Of a stretch of DNA of 64,000 bases, positions 34,547 to 43,653 are shown in pieces. Numbering within the stretch: position 1 is the first letter of the stretch; every line of letters starts with the position of its first letter. The position numbers and the translations under genes are program-made. Location: positions 165,486 through 229,485 of the forward strand of contig JALHMW010000005.1 in the NCBI GenBank assembly GCA_022843845.1, given 5' to 3'. Source of the stretch: Archangium sp. (lineage in GTDB: Bacteria > Myxococcota > Myxococcia > Myxococcales > Myxococcaceae). The notes under the pieces were generated by a model. That model saw nothing but the letters and a program-made list of their open reading frames with translations, did not search any database and was not told the origin of the DNA.

Positions 34547-35920
34547 TCATGCTCCTCGAGCGGTGATGGCGAGCTGCGTGGGAAGGCTTCCGGGGCGCGC
34601 GAGGATTCGATCGGGGCGCACCATGACGTCGCGGCCCTGCCAGCGGAGCAGCGTGGGCACACGTGGATCGATTCGGTCATGCAGCCGATCGCCGGCCGGC
34701 AGGATGGGATTGGGCAGACGGCGAAGCCCGGCGGTCTCGAGATCGAGCATGCCGACGCCACGCGCGAGCTGGTCCTGCACGCGGGCACGGCTCAACACCA
34801 GGCGCGCAAACCGGCCCCGAACCCAGCGCACGACGGGGTTGGTCACCGTCAGCACCCGCGTGGCGATCGAGGTGTCGCGCACCATCTGCCGGGCGATCGG
34901 CTGCCGCTCGGACTCGTAGCTGTCGAGCAGCGCTACGGAGAGCTCACTCGCGAGGCCCTTCTTCAACAGCGCGAGCTTCCACACCAGGTTGTGCGCGTCC
35001 TGCACGCCGGTGTTCAGCCCCTGACCGCCCACCGGGCTGTGCACGTGGGCCGCGTCACCGAGCAGGAAGACGTTGCCCTTGCGAAAGCGGTCGGCCACGC
35101 CGCTGGTGAGATCGAACTTCGAGGTCCACCCGAGGCGGTGAATGCCCAGCTCGATTCCAGCGCGCCGTTGCACCAGGGCGCCCCAGTCGGCGGGAGAGAC
35201 CAGCTCGGCCTGCTGCGGCACCTGGGCGATCAGCCTCCACAGGCCACGCTCCGGCATCGGCACGATGAGGAGCACGCCCTCGCTCGAGAGCACGACGTGG
35301 CCTTCGTCTTCGACGAGTTCGCTGGTGGTGTGCACGTCAGCCAGCGCGAACGTGACACCGACGTCTTGCCGGGTGAGCGCAACGCCGAGCTGATCGCGGG
35401 TGGCGCTCCGCCCGCCGTCGCAGCCCAGGACCCAGCGCGCAGAGTGCTCGAACACCCCACCGCTCGAAGCCTCGAGCTTCGCGACGACGTGATCGCCGCG
35501 ATCATCCAGCGAGGTGAGCTCGGTGCTCCACTCGATGACGCCGCCGAGCGCCGCCAGCCGCGCCTCGAGGATGCGCTCGACCTCGTATTGAGGAATCGAG
35601 AGCCAGAACGGGTAGCGGGTGTCGCCCCAGCTGCGCTTCAGCAGATCGACCCGGAGCGGACGCGCGGTCGTCGACGTCCGCACGTTGAGCGCGCTGAAGC
35701 GCTGGCCCGCAGCCACGAGCTCGTTCGCGCAGCCCAGCACCTCGAGCACCTCGAGCGTTCGCGCGTGCAGCACGAGCGCCTTGGAGTACTCGGAGCGCGT
35801 CGCGCGCCGCTCGACGATGCGAACCGTCAGCCCATGTCGAAGGGCATCACACGCAGCGGCGAGGCCGGTCGGTCCGGCGCCAACGATCAACAGGTCGGTG
35901 TCTGAAGCGGCGTTCGGCAT
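34547..35920 (-). CDS. FAD-dependent aromatic-ring-type monooxygenase
   Basis: 457 residues from the ATG at 35920, which has AGGAGA upstream. All flavoprotein hydroxylase motifs are present: VGAGPTGLAAACDAL (GxGxxG, residues 11-25), a conserved DG motif in LGCDGGRSATRDQLG (about 165-180), and VFLLGDAAHVHSPVGGQGLNTG (GD motif, about 280-300). The PheA/TfdB-like family hydroxylates phenols, aromatic acids or polyketides with NAD(P)H and O2. It lacks the thioredoxin-like C-terminus of PheA. Divergent from a LysR regulator that likely controls it. The substrate cannot be read from the sequence. Confidence 0.9.
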   Translation of the reverse strand: MPNAASDTDLLIVGAGPTGLAAACDALRHGLTVRIVERRATRSEYSKALVLHARTLEVLEVLGCANELVAAGQRFSALNVRTSTTARPLRVDLLKRSWGDTRYPFWLSIPQYEVERILEARLAALGGVIEWSTELTSLDDRGDHVVAKLEASSGGVFEHSARWVLGCDGGRSATRDQLGVALTRQDVGVTFALADVHTTSELVEDEGHVVLSSEGVLLIVPMPERGLWRLIAQVPQQAELVSPADWGALVQRRAGIELGIHRLGWTSKFDLTSGVADRFRKGNVFLLGDAAHVHSPVGGQGLNTGVQDAHNLVWKLALLKKGLASELSVALLDSYESERQPIARQMVRDTSIATRVLTVTNPVVRWVRGRFARLVLSRARVQDQLARGVGMLDLETAGLRRLPNPILPAGDRLHDRIDPRVPTLLRWQGRDVMVRPDRILARPGSLPTQLAITARGA

Positions 35921-35957
35921 GGCGTCTCCTCGATGAGCACGCCAACCGTAAGGGCCC

Positions 35958-35984
35958 GAATAGCTGTTGAATATGCCTCGTATT
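35958..35984. promoter_or_regulatory. Candidate LysR operator between monooxygenase and regulator
   Basis: In the 92-base divergent intergenic region GAATA occurs twice 11 bases apart (35958 and 35969), and AATA-N7-TATT (35970-35984) is an imperfect dyad. LysR proteins bind T-N11-A-type dyads in this position. AT-rich compared with its surroundings. Confidence 0.4.
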
Positions 35985-36012
35985 GGTACGCTTTGTTTCG
36001 GAGAACGAGACA

Positions 36013-36870
36013 ATGAGCGAGCAGTTCGACGATATCCGCCTGAAAGACTTCGTGTTCTTCGATCGCCTGGCCGCGCTGGGATCGATCACCGCGGTGGCGA
36101 AGGAGCTGCGGCTCCCCAAGGCGACGGCGAGCCGCTGGCTCTCGACGCTGGAAGAACGGGTCGGCCGGCCCCTCTTCAAACGAACGACCCGGAGCGTCGC
36201 GTTGACCGAGAGCGGCAAGGCCTTCGGCGTGCGCGTGCGCGAGATCCTCACCGTGGTGAAAGCGGCGCAGGTGGGCATGCTCTCGGAGGTCCCGTCCGGC
36301 TTGCTGCGGGTCTCGGTGCCGGTGCCGCTGGGGCGGATGTTGGCAGGGCCGGTCATCGCGGAGTTCCGGCGACGGCTGCCCGGCGTGCGCCTCGAGATCA
36401 AGCTCCAGAACGAACGCGTCGATCTCGTGCGCGAAGGGTTCGATCTCGCGATTCGTGGAGGCCCGCTGCCTGACTCCGATCTGCTCGCGCGGAAGCTCTC
36501 GACCGCGTCGATGTGGCTGTACGCGAGCGCCAGGTTCCGCGGTGAGGCGGCCGAGCGCATTCCCGTCATCGCGTCGCCGGGAGACGAGGTGCTGCTGCGG
36601 CGCGCGCGTGTCGAGGTCGCCTCGGAGCCGGCGGTGCTGGTGGACGATCGCACGGCGGTGGCCGACGCGCTGGTGTGGGGGGCGGGCCTGGGACTGCTCC
36701 CGTCGTTCCTCGGAGAGCCCCCGCGGGCGCAGGGCGCGCTGTTTCGAATGAACGACGAACCGGTCGCCGCGCTGCCGGTGCACGCCGTCTACCACCCGTC
36801 TCAGCGAGACGACCCGAGGCTGCAGGCACTCATCGAGGAGATCTCCCGCCAGCTCGATCGGGTGTTGTGA
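36013..36870 (+). CDS. LysR-family transcriptional regulator
   Basis: 285 residues from the ATG at 36013; an upstream GTG at 35983 would add ten residues. Winged helix-turn-helix at about 7-65: FFDRLAALGSITAVAKELRLPKATASRWLSTLEERVG, LFKRTTRSVALTESG. The effector domain fills about 88-285 (GLLRVSVPVPLGRMLAGPVI, FDLAIRGGPLPDSDLLARKL). Divergent from the FAD monooxygenase gene, 92 bases apart, so autoregulation and monooxygenase control are likely. Effector unknown. Confidence 0.94.
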   Translation: MSEQFDDIRLKDFVFFDRLAALGSITAVAKELRLPKATASRWLSTLEERVGRPLFKRTTRSVALTESGKAFGVRVREILTVVKAAQVGMLSEVPSGLLRVSVPVPLGRMLAGPVIAEFRRRLPGVRLEIKLQNERVDLVREGFDLAIRGGPLPDSDLLARKLSTASMWLYASARFRGEAAERIPVIASPGDEVLLRRARVEVASEPAVLVDDRTAVADALVWGAGLGLLPSFLGEPPRAQGALFRMNDEPVAALPVHAVYHPSQRDDPRLQALIEEISRQLDRVL

Positions 36871-36922
36871 GGCTGCGAACGCCGCATCGGAATCTTCGCC
36901 ATTCTGGTGTACGGGGCTCTGC

Positions 36923-38257
36923 GTGAAACCCAAGGGCAACCGTCGAATGCGTGAAGATCTGATCGCCCAGGCCTGCCTCGAGGCCTACGGCGCCGTTCGT
37001 CACGATGGCCGCCTGTCGGATCGCGCGCTGGACTCGACGCTCCGCTCTCGCAAGCAGCTCTACTCGTCCGAGCGGCGCGCCGTGGCGGAGCGGGTCTACG
37101 GCCTGCTGCGGCGACAGATGCTGGTCGACTTCCTCGCCGAGAATGGGTGGCCGGGCTTCGGCACCATCTCGATGACGCACAAGGATCTCGTCCGCCTGGC
37201 GATCTCGCGGCTGCTCGAGGGTGAGTCGCCCGACGAGGTCGGCGACAGCATGGCGTTCCGTGGGGAAGACGGGAAGAAGCTGCGCACCGTGCTCGAGGCG
37301 CGCTCGAAGCTCGAGAAGCTGGGGTCGCTCAAGCGCTTCTCCATCGAAGCGTCGGTGCCCGAGTTCGCTGCCTCGAAGCTGGTGGAAGAGGTCGGGGACG
37401 AAGCGCTCGACGCCGCCGACGCGATGAACAAGCGGGGCCCGCTGTGCGGCCGCGTCAACACGCTCAAGGGTACGCGGGAGCAGCTCATCGCCGCGCTCGA
37501 GCGTGAGGACGTGAAGACGACGCCCACCCTGCTCTCTCCGCTCGGCGTGATCCTCGAGACGCGCACCAACGTGTACTCGCTCGAGGCGTTCAAGAAGGGC
37601 CTCTTCGAGGTGCAGGACGAGGGCAGTCAGCTGCTCGGCATGCTGGTCGACGCGCCTCCGAAGAAGGTGATCGACGCGTGCGCAGGCGCCGGCGGCAAGA
37701 CGCTGCAGATGGCGGCGCAGATGAAGAACCGCGGCGATCTCTACGCGCTCGACGTCGACGCGCGCCGGCTCGAGGACTTGAAGGAGCGCACCCGCCGCGC
37801 CGACGTTCACAACGTGCGCGTGAAGCCGATCACCAACGGCGACGACGCGCTGGCGTCGATCTCGGAGCTGGTCGCGAACGCCGATCGCGTGTTGATCGAC
37901 GCGCCGTGCAGCGGCTCCGGCACCTTCCGCCGCAAGCCCGACGCGCGGTACCGGCTCACCCAGGAATCGCTGGCCGAACACGTGGGCATTCAGAAGGCGC
38001 TGCTCGAGCGCTTCTCTCCGCTGGTGAAGCCCGACGGCCTGCTCATCTACGGCACGTGCAGCTTCTTCCGTGACGAGAACGAAGGCGTGATCGAGCACTT
38101 CCTGGGCAAGCACCCTGAGTTCTCGGTGGTGCCGGCCGAGCGCTCGCTGGGCAAGGAGCTCGCCGCGAAGACCTGCCGCAACGGCTTCTTGCGCCTGTTC
38201 CCGCACCGCCACGGCACCGACGCCTTCTTCGGAGCGATTCTGAAGCGCGCGAAGTAA
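36923..38257 (+). CDS. RsmB/NOP2/Sun-family rRNA (cytosine-5) methyltransferase
   Basis: 444 residues from a GTG. An N-terminal helical NusB-like part (about 10-130: YSSERRAVAERVYGLLRRQM) and the catalytic domain (about 165-440): VIDACAGAGGKTLQMA (SAM motif), DAPCSGSGTFRRKPD (motif IV, catalytic Cys) and YGTCSFFRDENEGVI (motif VI, second Cys). RsmB-type, forming m5C in 16S rRNA (E. coli C967) or a related tRNA/rRNA site. Followed by the RDD-SpoIIM gene after 12 bases. Confidence 0.93.
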   Translation: MKPKGNRRMREDLIAQACLEAYGAVRHDGRLSDRALDSTLRSRKQLYSSERRAVAERVYGLLRRQMLVDFLAENGWPGFGTISMTHKDLVRLAISRLLEGESPDEVGDSMAFRGEDGKKLRTVLEARSKLEKLGSLKRFSIEASVPEFAASKLVEEVGDEALDAADAMNKRGPLCGRVNTLKGTREQLIAALEREDVKTTPTLLSPLGVILETRTNVYSLEAFKKGLFEVQDEGSQLLGMLVDAPPKKVIDACAGAGGKTLQMAAQMKNRGDLYALDVDARRLEDLKERTRRADVHNVRVKPITNGDDALASISELVANADRVLIDAPCSGSGTFRRKPDARYRLTQESLAEHVGIQKALLERFSPLVKPDGLLIYGTCSFFRDENEGVIEHFLGKHPEFSVVPAERSLGKELAAKTCRNGFLRLFPHRHGTDAFFGAILKRAK

Positions 38258-38269
38258 CCTCGCGCTCCG

Positions 38270-39946
38270 GTGAGCGACGTCAGCGTTCCCAGCATCGACG
38301 TCGCCACGCCCGAGCGCGTCTCGGTGGAGCTTCCAGTCGCGGGCATCGGCTTCCGCGCCCTCGCCTACGCCATCGACGTCGGCATGTTGTTCGGGTCGAC
38401 GATCGTCCTCTACTTCCTGTACTCGCTGATCGGCCCCAGCGCGCTCGACGTCTTCAACGGCCTGACGAGCCTCGAGCGCGCGGCCGGCCTGCTGTTCATC
38501 TTCCTCGTCATCTGGGGCTACTGGACCGGGCTCGAGGTGCTGTGGCGCGGGCAGACGCTCGGAAAACGCATCATGCGCATTCGCGTCGTGCGCTTCGATG
38601 GCTCGCCGGTCGGGCCGTTCGAGAGCGCGGTGCGGAACCTGCTGCGGCTCGTCGACTTCCTGCCGGGCTGCTACCCCATCGGCGTGATGACGATGTTGAT
38701 CGATCGCCGGCACCGGCGGCTCGGCGACATCCTCGCGGGGACGATCCTCGTGCGGGAGGAGGACTTCGATCTGTCGCGGTATGAGAAGGCGCCGACGCAG
38801 AGCGCGCGGACGTTGCCGGCTGGCGAGCTCGAGGTCGTGACGTCGTTCCTGAGTCGGTTGAGCTCGCTCGACGCCGACGCGCGCGTTCGGGTCGGGCGGC
38901 AGCTCTGCGCGAAGTACGGAGCGGCGGATGCCACCGGGTTCGACGAGGCCGCGGTGAAGGCGTTCCTCGAGTCGTTCGGGAGCGGCGATCAACCCGGCGG
39001 CATCAACCCGTTCGTCATCAAGCGCGTCGCCGACTGGCGGCAGCTGGAGGCGCTCCTGGCGGGGCTTCGGAGCCGCAGCGTCACCCTCGCGGACGTCTCG
39101 ACCGTCGATCGCCTCTATCGCCGGGCCTCGGCCGATCTCGCGCACGCGCAGGCCTTCTTCGGCGGCACCGACGTGCACCGGTACCTGAACCAGCTGTGCG
39201 GTCAGGCGTACGGAGCCATCTACCAACGCGCCGGCGCAGGGCTCACCGGGTTGGTGACGTTCTATCGCCAGACCTTCCCGGCCGTGGCGCGGCAGACGCT
39301 CGGATACACGAAGGTGGCGGCGGCGCTGCTGGTGCTGGGGACGATCCTCGGAGCGACGACGGTGTGGCTGTCACCCGGTGGCGCCGATCTGATCCTCGAT
39401 CCGATGTTGCTCGATCACATCCGGCGGCGGGAGCTGTGGACCGATCAGCTCCTCGAGCAGCTGCACCCGGCTGAAGTCGCGATCGCGATCTTCACCAACA
39501 ACCTGCGCGTCTCGTTCCTGGCGTTCGCGGCGGGCATTACGGCGGCGACGGGCACCGTGCTGTTGCTGGTGTTCAACGGCCTGAACATCGGCGCGATCCT
39601 CGCGTGCTGCGCGCAGAACGACGTGGCCGGCACGATGTTGTCGTTCATGTCGGCGCACGGGCCGGTGGAGCTGTCGATCATCGCCATGACGGGAGGCGCC
39701 GGGTTGATGATCGGCCACGCGATGATCGAGCCGGGTGAGCGGCCACGCGGTGTGGTGCTGCGAGAGCGCGCGACGAAGGCCGTTCAGCTCGTGCTCGGGT
39801 GCAGCCCGTTCCTGGTGGGCATCGGCATCGTCGAGGGGTTCGTGAGCCCGGGAGCGTTCTTCCCATGGCCGCTGAAGCTGCTGCTGGGCGTGGCGACCGG
39901 CTTCGCGTTCTGGCGGTACCTGCTGCGAGGCGGGCTGCCGCGCTGA
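38270..39946 (+). CDS. RDD-family/SpoIIM-like membrane fusion protein
   Basis: 558 residues from a GTG. N-terminal RDD domain (about 15-165): GFRALAYAIDVGMLF, WRGQTLGKRIMRIRVV, IDRRHRRLGDILAGT. A soluble linker of about 100 residues follows, then a SpoIIM/DUF95 domain (about 325-550): LVTFYRQTFPAVARQTLGYTK, FTNNLRVSFLAFAAGITAAT, GPVELSIIAMTGGAGLMIGHAMI. SpoIIM proteins help engulfment in Bacillus and occur as RDD partners elsewhere, normally as separate genes. Here they are fused. Ten or more membrane helices. Convergent with bcp, with no gap. Confidence 0.9.
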   Translation: MSDVSVPSIDVATPERVSVELPVAGIGFRALAYAIDVGMLFGSTIVLYFLYSLIGPSALDVFNGLTSLERAAGLLFIFLVIWGYWTGLEVLWRGQTLGKRIMRIRVVRFDGSPVGPFESAVRNLLRLVDFLPGCYPIGVMTMLIDRRHRRLGDILAGTILVREEDFDLSRYEKAPTQSARTLPAGELEVVTSFLSRLSSLDADARVRVGRQLCAKYGAADATGFDEAAVKAFLESFGSGDQPGGINPFVIKRVADWRQLEALLAGLRSRSVTLADVSTVDRLYRRASADLAHAQAFFGGTDVHRYLNQLCGQAYGAIYQRAGAGLTGLVTFYRQTFPAVARQTLGYTKVAAALLVLGTILGATTVWLSPGGADLILDPMLLDHIRRRELWTDQLLEQLHPAEVAIAIFTNNLRVSFLAFAAGITAATGTVLLLVFNGLNIGAILACCAQNDVAGTMLSFMSAHGPVELSIIAMTGGAGLMIGHAMIEPGERPRGVVLRERATKAVQLVLGCSPFLVGIGIVEGFVSPGAFFPWPLKLLLGVATGFAFWRYLLRGGLPR

Positions 39947-40414
39947 CTACGCCGCTGGCCTCGCCTCGAGCTGCTTGACGAGCGCGAGCGCCTGGCTGAC
40001 GTGCTCGTTCACGCGAAGCATCGAGTCGAAGCGGTGCCGCACCACGCCGTCACGATCGATCACGAAGGTGACGCGGCCAGCGATGAGCCCGAACGTCTTC
40101 TTAACGCCGAACGCCTTCGCGCCGACGCCACCACGATCCGAGAGCAGCACGAACGGCAGTCGATGGTTGGCCTTGAAGCTCGCGTGGCTGGCTTCATCGT
40201 CCGCAGAGACGCCAATCACCTCGGCGCCGGCTGACTTGAAGTCCTCGTACGAGTCGCGAAACGAGCACGCCTCGGCGGTACAGCCCGTCGTCTCGTCCTT
40301 CGGGTAGAAGTAGAGGACGACCGTCTTCTTGCCGAGGTACTGCGCCAGCTTCACCTCGGCGCCCTGCTCACCACGGAAGACGACTTCGGGGATCTTCTGA
40401 CCGACGGTTGCCAT
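39947..40414 (-). CDS. bcp: Thioredoxin-dependent peroxiredoxin (BCP/PrxQ family)
   Basis: 155 residues from the ATG at 40414. The PrxQ motif is ETTGCTAEACSFRD: peroxidatic Cys and resolving Cys five residues apart, both present. YFYPKDETTGCTAEA, GVSADDEASHASFKA and TFVIDRDG are family blocks. Reduces H2O2 and alkyl hydroperoxides with thioredoxin. Ends immediately where the RDD-SpoIIM gene ends. Confidence 0.96.
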   Translation of the reverse strand: MATVGQKIPEVVFRGEQGAEVKLAQYLGKKTVVLYFYPKDETTGCTAEACSFRDSYEDFKSAGAEVIGVSADDEASHASFKANHRLPFVLLSDRGGVGAKAFGVKKTFGLIAGRVTFVIDRDGVVRHRFDSMLRVNEHVSQALALVKQLEARPAA

Positions 40415-40472
40415 GTGGAGGTGAGGTAGCGAGGACGCGCAGGGGCCGCAACGCGATGTAGACTCGGGCGTC

Positions 40473-40811
40473 ATGATCCCCCCTCCTTCGACCGATCCCG
40501 TCTTCAACGCCGAGGCGCTCAAGCTGCTGCTGCAGGTCGCCTGGGCCGACGATCAGCTCGACGCGAAGGAGCGTCAGTTCGTCGCCACCCTCGGTCCGGC
40601 CTGGAGCGTCCCCGAGGCGGTGATGGTCGTCCTGCTCGATCACCTCGATCGCGGCAAGCCTCTGCCTCAGCCGAACTTGAAGCTGCTGCGAACGAAGCCC
40701 GACGCCGTCATCACCACCGCCGAAGCGCTGATGGCCGCCGATGGCTTCATCGACAGCGTCGAGATGGAGTTCATGGAGCAGGTTCGCGAGCTGCTCGGCC
40801 GCGGGGGTTAA
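40473..40811 (+). CDS. TerB-like single-domain protein
   Basis: 112 residues. The pattern NAEALKLLLQVAWADDQLDAKERQFVATL, with a second AEALMAADGFIDSVEMEFMEQV, is that of a TerB-family (tellurite resistance B-like) all-helical domain with conserved Asp/Glu pairs that bind metal. Stop overlaps the convergent J-domain gene by four bases. Function of free TerB domains is unknown; often membrane or stress associated. Confidence 0.8.
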   Translation: MIPPPSTDPVFNAEALKLLLQVAWADDQLDAKERQFVATLGPAWSVPEAVMVVLLDHLDRGKPLPQPNLKLLRTKPDAVITTAEALMAADGFIDSVEMEFMEQVRELLGRGG

Positions 40812-41293
40812 CCGACCGAGTGCGCCAGCGTGGTGCGGCGAATCGCGTGCGGCGATTGCGCGCGCCGCTCCAGCACGATCGTCTCCCACGCCTCGTTGAT
40901 CGACCGCATCATCGCCTCGTCACCACCAGCGTCAGGGTGGTGCGTGCGAGCCAGCGCGCGGTACCGCTCACGAATGAGCTCGTCGCTGTCGCTCTCGACG
41001 CAGCCGAGCACGCGGTACGGGTTCTTCGCGTCGAGGCTCTTCAGCCACGCCTCGAGGCGATCCTTCACGCCACCCAGCGACGTCGTCGGAGCAGGCGTCG
41101 TCGAGCGCGTGCGCACCTTCGTGTCGGCGCGGAAGACCTCGGTGTACATGCTCGAGACCCAGCGCTGGCACTTCGGACACTGGAAGTACCGGATGGTGCC
41201 GCCGCCGCCGGACGATGAGCTCATCGTCACGCCACAGTGAGTGCACTCGACATCCACGTTCTCGAGGGTCACTGACTTCGCCGATCGCATCAA
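40808..41293 (-). CDS. Zinc-ribbon/J-domain protein
   Basis: 161 residues. N-terminal zinc ribbon: CTHCG and CPKCQ (residues about 17-20 and 39-42). C-terminal J domain (about 92-145): NPYRVLGC, RERYRALARTHHPDAGGDEAM with the HPD tripeptide, NEAWETI. J domains stimulate DnaK ATPase, so this is a dedicated co-chaperone; the ribbon probably selects a client. Start codon preceded by the divergent HEAT gene region. Confidence 0.85.
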   Translation of the reverse strand: MMRSAKSVTLENVDVECTHCGVTMSSSSGGGGTIRYFQCPKCQRWVSSMYTEVFRADTKVRTRSTTPAPTTSLGGVKDRLEAWLKSLDAKNPYRVLGCVESDSDELIRERYRALARTHHPDAGGDEAMMRSINEAWETIVLERRAQSPHAIRRTTLAHSVG

Positions 41294-41334
41294 AGGCTCG
41301 CTCCGCTGTGCTACAGGTCTGTGACCGGTTGTAC

Positions 41335-41350
41335 CCCCGCGAGATCGGGG
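41335..41350 (+). promoter_or_regulatory. GC-rich hairpin in the leader of the HEAT-proC operon
   Basis: CCCCG-CGAGAT-CGGGG with a following AATTTT run, 50-65 bases before the HEAT-repeat gene. Could be a leader attenuator-like stem or a terminator from the divergent side. No partner alternative stem seen. Confidence 0.3.
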
Positions 41351-41398
41351 AGCAATTTTCTGGCCGTCTTCCCGGCCCCGTCATGTTGAGAACCGCTC

Positions 41399-41944
41399 AT
41401 GCGCCTCGCCTGCCTCCTGTGCCTGTTGGCCCTCCCCGTGCTCGCCCAGCCGAAGAAGGCCTCGGCCTTCGGGAACACCAAAGATGACGAGGAGCCCGCG
41501 CCGCCGAAGCCCGCCGCCGCCCAGACGGCAGGTCCCGACATCGCGCTCCTGAGGGGGCTGTTGTTCGCCACCGAGCCCAACCCGCTCGAGGTGCGCGTCC
41601 AGGCCATCGAAGATCTCGGCCTGCTCGGCGACGCCCGCGCGCTCAACCCCCTGGCGCAGATGGTGTTCGACCCGAACCCGGCCGTCTGGGGCGCCGCGCT
41701 CCGGGCCATCAGCGTGATTCGCCACCCGCGCGCCGAAGAGATCCTCTCGAACATCATCCGGCACCCTGCGCTCGGCGAGGCCCACAAGCTCAAGGCGCTC
41801 GAGTACCTGCCCTTTCAGAACACGCCCTCGGCGATTCGCTTCATCGCGTCGGTTCAGCGGACGACGACGCTCCCCAGCGGTGTTCAAAACCTCGGGCGGC
41901 GCATCATGCTCGAGGTCCCCCTGGCTCGTGGAGGCACGCAGTGA
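41399..41944 (+). CDS. Secreted HEAT-repeat protein
   Basis: 181 residues with signal peptide MRLACLLCLLALPVLAQ. Residues about 55-160 show HEAT-type pairs of helices (VRVQAIEDLGLLGDARALNP, VWGAALRAISVIRHPRAEEI), a protein-binding solenoid. The stop overlaps proC (GTGA), so translation is coupled. No other motif. Likely a periplasmic adaptor; its link to proC is unexplained. Confidence 0.75.
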   Translation: MRLACLLCLLALPVLAQPKKASAFGNTKDDEEPAPPKPAAAQTAGPDIALLRGLLFATEPNPLEVRVQAIEDLGLLGDARALNPLAQMVFDPNPAVWGAALRAISVIRHPRAEEILSNIIRHPALGEAHKLKALEYLPFQNTPSAIRFIASVQRTTTLPSGVQNLGRRIMLEVPLARGGTQ

Positions 41945-42765
41945 TCGACCAACGCATCACCTTCCTCGGCGCGGGGAACATGGCCAACGCGCTCATTCGC
42001 GGGCTGATTCGTTCGGGTGAGAAGGCCTCGAACATCACCGCCACGGTGAAGCGCGAGGAGCGCAAGGCCGAGCTCGAGAAGACCCACGGCATCTCGGTGG
42101 GCTTCGACAACGTGGCGGCCGCCCGTGACGCCGACGTCGTCGTCCTCGCGGTGAAGCCCCAGGCGATGGACAAGGTGCTCACGCAGATCGCTCCGGTGAT
42201 CGACGCGAAGAAGCTCGTCATCTCGGTCGCGGCCGGAGTCCCCATCGCCGCCATCGAGCGCCGCTTTCCCAAGGGCTCTCGCATCGTGCGCTCGATGCCG
42301 AACACGCCGGCGCTGGTAGGCCTGGGCGCGACGGCCGTCTCGGGCGGAGAACACGCGACGCCGAAGGATCTCGAGCTCGCCAAGAAACTCTTCGACGCCG
42401 TCGGAACCACCTGGGTGCTCGACGAGTCACAGCTCGACGCCGTCACGGGCCTCTCTGGCAGCGGGCCCGCGTACATCTTCCTCATCATCGAGGCGCTCTC
42501 GGACGCCGGCGTGAAGGTCGGGCTGTCTCGTCACGTGGCGCTCAAGCTCGCCGCGCAGACCGTCTACGGCTCGGCCAAGCTGCTGCTCGAGACCGGCGAA
42601 CACCCCGGCACCCTGAAGGACCAGGTCACCAGCCCCGGCGGCACCGCCATCGCCGGCCTCCACACGCTGGAGGCGGGCGGCCTGCGCACCACGCTGATGA
42701 ACGCGGTCGAGTCCGCGACGCTCCGGGCCAAGCAGCTCGGCGACAGCTTTCTGGAAAAACACTGA
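41941..42765 (+). CDS. proC: Pyrroline-5-carboxylate reductase ProC
   Basis: 274 residues from a GTG. N-terminal Rossmann motif FLGAGNMANALIRGL, VVVLAVKPQAM, RSMPNTPALVGLGAT, and the C-terminal dimerisation and active-site block AVTGLSGSGPAYIFLIIEAL, TSPGGTAIAGLHTLE. Makes L-proline from pyrroline-5-carboxylate with NAD(P)H. Followed at 49 bases by divIVA. Confidence 0.98.
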   Translation: MIDQRITFLGAGNMANALIRGLIRSGEKASNITATVKREERKAELEKTHGISVGFDNVAAARDADVVVLAVKPQAMDKVLTQIAPVIDAKKLVISVAAGVPIAAIERRFPKGSRIVRSMPNTPALVGLGATAVSGGEHATPKDLELAKKLFDAVGTTWVLDESQLDAVTGLSGSGPAYIFLIIEALSDAGVKVGLSRHVALKLAAQTVYGSAKLLLETGEHPGTLKDQVTSPGGTAIAGLHTLEAGGLRTTLMNAVESATLRAKQLGDSFLEKH

Positions 42766-42814
42766 GGGCACGGCAGGCTGACCGCCACAGGCCCCACGCA
42801 CCGAGGAACACCCC

Positions 42815-43309
42815 ATGAAGATGACCCCGCTCGACATCCGCCAGAAGCGCTTCGAAGTGAGCTTCCGCGGCTACTCGAAGAAAGAGGTCGAGGGTTTCCT
42901 CGAGCTGACCGCGAGCGAGTTCGAAGAGGTCGTCCGCGAGAACATCTCGATCAAGGAAGAGCTCAAGCGCACGCAGGCCCGCCTCGAGACCCACCTGGAG
43001 CGAGAGAAGACGCTGCAGGAGACGATGGTGACGGCGCAGCGCATCTCGGAGGACGTGAAGGCCCAGGCCCGCAAAGAGGCCGAGCTGACCGTCGCCGACG
43101 CCGAGCTGCAGGGTGAGAAGATCGTCGCCACCGCGAACAACCGCATCGTCGAGCTCAAGGGCGACATCGCGGAGCTGCGGCGGCAGAAGGTGCAGTTCGA
43201 GGCGCAGCTGGAGCAGACCATCGAGTCGCACCGCAAGCTGCTCGACACCTTCAAGACGCAGCAGCCCGGCTCCGAGGTGGCGTACCTGGTGAAGAAGTCG
43301 GGTGAATGA
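42815..43309 (+). CDS. divIVA: DivIVA-family polar/septal coiled-coil protein
   Basis: 164 residues. The conserved N-terminal segment ([27 protein letters not shown]), with the membrane-curvature-binding FRGY turn, is followed by coiled coil (about 25-150). DivIVA marks negatively curved membrane at septa and poles. Four-base overlap with the DUF167 gene. In many bacteria the same proC-yggT/divIVA-yggU order occurs, here without yggT. Confidence 0.93.
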   Translation: MKMTPLDIRQKRFEVSFRGYSKKEVEGFLELTASEFEEVVRENISIKEELKRTQARLETHLEREKTLQETMVTAQRISEDVKAQARKEAELTVADAELQGEKIVATANNRIVELKGDIAELRRQKVQFEAQLEQTIESHRKLLDTFKTQQPGSEVAYLVKKSGE

Positions 43310-43593
43310 GCTGGCTGAAGGCAATCGACGGAGGCGTCGAATTGCTGGTGCTGGTGCAGCCCCGCGCGTCGAGGACGAAGGTCGTCGGCGAGCATGATGG
43401 GCGGCTGAAGATTGCCCTGTCCGCGCCTCCCGTCGATGGTGAGGCGAACGCGGCGCTGATCGAGTTCGTGAGCGACGCGCTCGAGGTGAAGAAGGCGTCT
43501 GTCGCTTTGATTGAAGGCGACACCTCACGCCGCAAACGGCTCCGCGTCGTGGGTGTGACCGCTCAGACCGCGCGCGCATCGCTGGCGCCGTGA
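43306..43593 (+). CDS. DUF167 (YggU) family protein
   Basis: 95 residues: [44 protein letters not shown] is the family core. YggU-like proteins are small alpha/beta folds of unknown function found beside proC/divIVA. Overlaps divIVA (ATGA). Function unknown. Confidence 0.92.
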   Translation: MSWLKAIDGGVELLVLVQPRASRTKVVGEHDGRLKIALSAPPVDGEANAALIEFVSDALEVKKASVALIEGDTSRRKRLRVVGVTAQTARASLAP

Positions 43594-43653
43594 GCCTGTT
43601 CATTCGGGCGGGGGCTGGTCGACAAGCACCGATCGGCGTTTGATGGTTGCTCC

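Noticed and set aside
36830..39226. 798-codon minus-strand frame opposite rsmB-like and RDD-SpoIIM genes
   Set aside because: Low-complexity Glu/Arg/Asp antisense reading across two well-supported genes.
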